Shown here: one piece after another, positions 60,081 to 64,000 of the stretch
Numbering within the stretch: the first letter of the stretch is position 1
Layout of the letters: the number at the start of each line of letters is the position of its first letter
Assembly (NCBI RefSeq): GCF_040182565.1
Contig: NC_089895.1
Span: 7,486,001 to 7,550,000, forward strand
DNA from: Anser cygnoides
Lineage: Eukaryota; Chordata; Aves; Anseriformes; Anatidae
Length of the DNA: 64,000 bases
Direction of reading: 5' to 3'
The notes under the pieces: model-generated
What the model saw: only the letters and a program-made list of their open reading frames with translations
The model's database searches: none
Told to the model about the DNA's origin: nothing
Translations under genes and position numbers: made by a program

Positions 60081-63000
60081 CAGGCGGCTAATTACTGGCG
60101 GTAATGAGAAGCCAGGAGGCCACCACCTGCAAATGAAGCACCTCAGCAAAGGCGCTGCTCGCAGGATCTGTAAAAATTAAAGATCTTAAGGGTTGTTTTT
60201 GAGAGAAAAAGAGCCGAGAGTCGCTGCCGAGGGGGGAGGCAGGCCTGCCCGCACCGGGGTGAACCCCCCGGTAGGCCTGGGGCAGCTGCAGACCTGCAAA
60301 AGGCCCAGAACCCGCTTTTCTGCCCCAAAACGTGCAAAGCATTGGCACTGACAGCCCCACAGGACGATGTCCCTACGATGCTCAGCTCCTGCTCTCAAAT
60401 CCGTGTCGGTTCGGTGCCTGTACACAGCCCCGGCATGGTTGCACAAAGGCAGCACGCCCCGTCCCACATCCACCTTTGTGAGCGGTGTAAAAGCAGCCTC
60501 AGGGTCAGAGCACGCGCTCGAGGCCCATTCTCGGGACGCTTTATGGATCGTGCATTTAGGCCCTAAAACCAGCTACAGTGACTCCAATGTGTTTAGGGTC
60601 CCATAAACCCATCTGTCCTCTCACTCTGCCCGCGCATAAAGCCTGCGGGCTGGTCTGAAGCCAGGGGCAGCGATTTTGGGGTGCCTGCGGGCAGAGCTTT
60701 GGCTGTTCGTCTCTGAAGGGAGACGGGTGAGTCAAGCACGCGACCGACTTTTTAAAGGTCACGAACACCTCTCGGTGGTTTCACCCCAGTGACTGAATGC
60801 AGTCGAAAGGGAAAGTCAACAGGAGAACTTCAGCTTATGAAAATGGGTGTCAGTAAACAGATATTCGAGGAGTCTGCAGAAGGAAGACTAATGCTTGCCG
60901 CCTCCTTGTGAGTGCTGTAAAATGCCTACCAGCCTGCCGGTGGCCCTGGAGCTGTTCTGAGCAAGGAAGAAGGCTCTCAGTCCTGCTGACCTCTGGGGAA
61001 CAGTCTCCCACTGCAGGCAGTGCCAGGCGAACAGCGGTGCCCTTGCACATCCCGAGCACGGCCTGTCCCAGGCCAGTAATGCCCCAGGAGGGATGAGCTG
61101 GACATTTTAACCAATGCAAGCACCAAAACAACTCCAGAGCAGCGATCTGGTGGGGTGCAGAGCTATGGTGCACATGGAGTCTCCTTCCCGACCCGACAGC
61201 AGCCATCTCGGGCGAGCATTGCTCTGTGGCTCTGCTGCTGGAGCCCCAGAGGGCTGGCTTGCCCCGGAGTCACTTTGGCACTGGTGACCAGCTTAATTCC
61301 CCAGCACGCTTGGCTGAGCATTCCCCACCCCCTTGTAACTGCCTCGTATTCCAGGAAGGAGCGCACAAGCCTTTGCCTCACTTTTCACATAGCTTTCAAC
61401 AGCTCCAATGTCATTGCCTAGGCGACCGGGACGCTACTAGATTGTAGTGCAGTAAATAACATAGATCCTCAATCCCAGGCCGCTCCTGTCTGCGGGAGAC
61501 CTCCGGGGGAACTCGAAACGCTTGGGGAGCCAGAGCAGGTAGGAGGAAAAAAGACAAAAGGAAACCCCTTGCTATTTGTGTGTGTGCGGTACTCAGCACA
61601 GACCCTCTCAGTAGCGCAGCCGGCAGATGACTCGTGGCCGTTTTGCTTTGTAGGGTGCTTATACAAAATTAAGAAATCTTCGAAAGTTTGCTCCAAAGTG
61701 CCTTAGATCCAGAGTTAAAGCACTTGTGGAGGAAAGACCAGCCAAGTGTGGGATGAAGCAGCAGAGGAGGGGATGGACACACGCGGGATGCTGTGGCTGG
61801 TTGCCTGCTGCCCGGCTCCGGCGGGGTCGGGTCTGCGCTCAGGGCTGGTGCTTGGCTGCCAGGTGCAGGAGGGACAGCCGGCTCTTCTCACCTCCTGCCC
61901 ATCACGAGCTGCGAGGGACTCCTGTCTGTCGACTTCTGAGTCTGTCAGAGAGGATTTGGTCTCACTCACTCCTGCTCACTTTTCTAAGCATTGTTTTGCA
62001 TGTGTGAATTTACTAATCAGGGACAAGTGAGCATGAGCACAGGTGATGTTGCGACCTTGGAACCTATCTACATTTTGCAAACGTTAACTTTGCTGCAGGC
62101 TGGATGAGCCGGATGATTCTCAGCGTGCAGTGGAGGGGAGGAGAGGAGGCACAGATACAAGTCCACAAAACATCAAGCAATGCTCTGCGGCCTGGTCTGA
62201 GAGCTCTCAAAAGTCCCGATCCCAGCACTGTGAGCTCAGTGCAGTGCACACTACTTACTGCATGGGGACAGAGTGATTCCTTACTCAGTATCTCAGCAGT
62301 GCAGATTTATAGACATGTATGGCTTGATCGGGTTCCCGAGGCCTTCCTTTCTCAGGATGGGCCAAGAGCCTCTAGAGATTAGGAATAGCCCTGTTATGCA
62401 GGTTTGTGTGCATTTATCTCCCTGTAAGGTAGCTGAAAAAATGTTGTCACATTTCATTCTGGGTTGTTGGAGGTGGCAGGATAGTGGTGAATATGTTACT
62501 GCTTGGTGAAATAGCTGCAGACGTTTCCAGGTATCCAAAACTGAGGCTTAAAGTTAATGGTGAGATGAGGGGTGCTCCTTCTAGAGACCACAGGAACGCG
62601 GCAGCCAGGCATCACCTCCCAGCAAGGCTTCATCCCCCTTGTTACACTTCTGGTACCCCTTCCTTATGCTGATGAAAGAAGGACGTTGAATTTGTAATAA
62701 TTCTAAGAATATTTTCAGAGCCAGTGGTCAAAATAAGAAGAAATTGTGCCCCTGGAGTGACACATCCCATCCCATGCTGCACAGTTCAGCAGCTCGGTGG
62801 AGGGAGGTGGCAGCCCCCACGTCACTGCTAATCTGGCCGTGTACTGAGCTAGGTCCCTAAAACAAGCAACCGTGGGCTGTTTCCTCCTTGCAGGCTTTGT
62901 CTCTGTACTTCCAGCTGATTTTTCACTGTGCAATTTCCCTGCAATGCACTAACTAGCAACAGAGGGAAGCAACAATCCAGTGAATGGTGGAGGAGACTCG

Positions 63001-64000
63001 AGAAGGCATGCGGAGAGGCAGCTCCCACGTGGAAACAAGCAAATCGCGTAAGCAGCATTAGTTCCACGCACCGAACCCCCTAGTTTGCATGTTTCAGTCT
63101 TTCTTCCTCTAAAAGCCTGCAATAAATCAGGTGAATGGCCTGCCTGCAGACAGCCCCCAGCTCTGCATGTGCCCGAGGCCACAGCCCCCTCGGTCCTGTG
63201 TCGCAGCCGTCACCGCACGTCACTCCAAGCAGCCTTGCTGCCCCGTCACATCCGTGTTGCTCTGAGACAGAAGGGATGGAGGACCCCTGCTGCACCGTTC
63301 CCTAGATGAAGAGGTCTTCAGTTTAATGAGCAGATGTGGGTCTCTGGGGGTGTCAGTGTGGAAATCCTCCCGGTGGTTTCACTAGAGAGCTCTTCTGTGC
63401 AGAAGTCAAAGTGTTATCTCGGGCCTTTCCTCAAACGTTGGTGCTGGGAAGAGGTGTCAGGGCGATGTCGGGGAGCTGGCGCTGTTACGGCAGAGGCTGC
63501 AGATCCTCCAAGCTGCTGTGGGAGACTGGAAGTGACAGAGGCTGAAGCTGCTGGGGCTGTTTCCTAGCTGCTGCCGGTGTGTTTAGCCTCGGGGTAGTCA
63601 CCTCCCAGTGCTATTTGCATAGTTTACAGGCACTGGGAGGTAATTACATCCAAGTGATCTAGTAATGCTGCTCTAGCAAGGCAGAATTAGTCCCCACAGC
63701 TCTTCCTAGCTCACCTCCATTTAACCTGTGCCAAGGGCCTCTGCGGCTTCCAGTAGGACATGATTTCCTTCTGCTGGACCTCACCGCAGTCACTTCCCTG
63801 CTTCCCATCCAGCTCGACTGCAAACGCCTCCACAGCACCTCATTTTAGAGCAAATTACACCATGAAAGTTGCTGCCAGCTTTGGGGGATGCTGTTTGCAG
63901 TCTTCTGCAACTCCTTATCGTCCCAGAGGCCAGGACTTAGACTGTCACTATCGCTACAGGGAAACCTTCCCAGAACGTGCAGCAGTCACTGCATGAGGGA
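60081..64000. other. Upstream intergenic region, no exon recognised (TP73 side)
   Basis: I searched both strands for p73 N-terminal or DNA-binding-domain signatures and found none, and no other coding homology. In other vertebrates TP73 starts divergently beyond WRAP73, so this may be its distal upstream region. It contains the inverted repeat at 63600-63641. Confidence 0.5.
63600..63641. repeat. Perfect 12-bp inverted repeat with octamer in the loop
   Basis: The arm ACCTCCCAGTGC (63600-63611) and its exact reverse complement GCACTGGGAGGT (63630-63641) flank an 18-bp spacer. The spacer includes ATTTGCAT (63613-63620), a POU octamer, and TAATTA follows immediately at 63641-63646. Confidence 0.85.

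Noticed and set aside
60081..64000. TP73 first exons
   Set aside because: Expected from synteny, but no p73 protein signature or clear exon was found; non-coding first exons cannot be recognised without transcript data.

Overview
The window looks like vertebrate nuclear DNA, most likely from a bird. It has split genes with GT-AG introns, CpG-rich promoters, few transposons, one fragment resembling a CR1 LINE, and a block of degenerate telomere-like repeats. Three recognisable genes lie in the order and orientation I remember for human 1p36.32: MEGF6 (minus), TPRG1L (plus) and WRAP73 (minus). TP73 would be expected just beyond the right edge, and the remaining MEGF6 exons beyond the left edge. 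Species and chromosome cannot be fixed from the sequence alone.

Layout. Bases 1-36591 are the 5' part of MEGF6 on the minus strand. Exon 1 (signal peptide) is at 36512-36591. Exons 2 and 3 (EMI domain) are at 34717-34851 and 31766-31875. Exon 4 (first EGF-like module) is at 25602-25706. More than 25 kb of intron then runs off the left edge. That intron holds a miR-551 family hairpin (about 11087-11158, sense to MEGF6), a 20-bp minisatellite (8242-8466) and, at 559-801, a second short signal-peptide exon preceded by a CpG-rich block. I read this last exon as a probable alternative start of MEGF6. Bases 36592-38900 are the CpG-rich MEGF6 promoter and an intergenic stretch. Bases 38905-39858 are a degenerate (CCCTAA)n array. 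It abuts the TPRG1L promoter, which carries two direct repeats with GC boxes.

TPRG1L is complete on the plus strand in five coding exons (39937-42867, 266 residues), with a 3' UTR to about 44150. WRAP73 is complete on the minus strand in twelve coding exons (59853 down to 44762, 447 residues). Its 3' end converges on that of TPRG1L, with about 300 bp between the poly(A) signals. The WRAP73 promoter is a CpG island with an ACTAYRNNNCCCR (ZNF143-type) site and a POU octamer. Bases 60081-64000 contain no recognisable exon, but include a perfect 12-bp inverted repeat with an octamer in its loop.

The three proteins do not form a pathway. MEGF6 is a secreted EMI/EGF protein, TPRG1L is a presynaptic vesicle protein (Mover), and WRAP73 is a centrosomal WD40 protein. 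I see no prokaryotic system, CRISPR array, complete transposon or novel multigene system. The points most worth a second look are the alternative MEGF6 start, the miR-551 variant, and the telomere-like array beside the TPRG1L promoter together with the minus-strand poly(A) signals beyond it.
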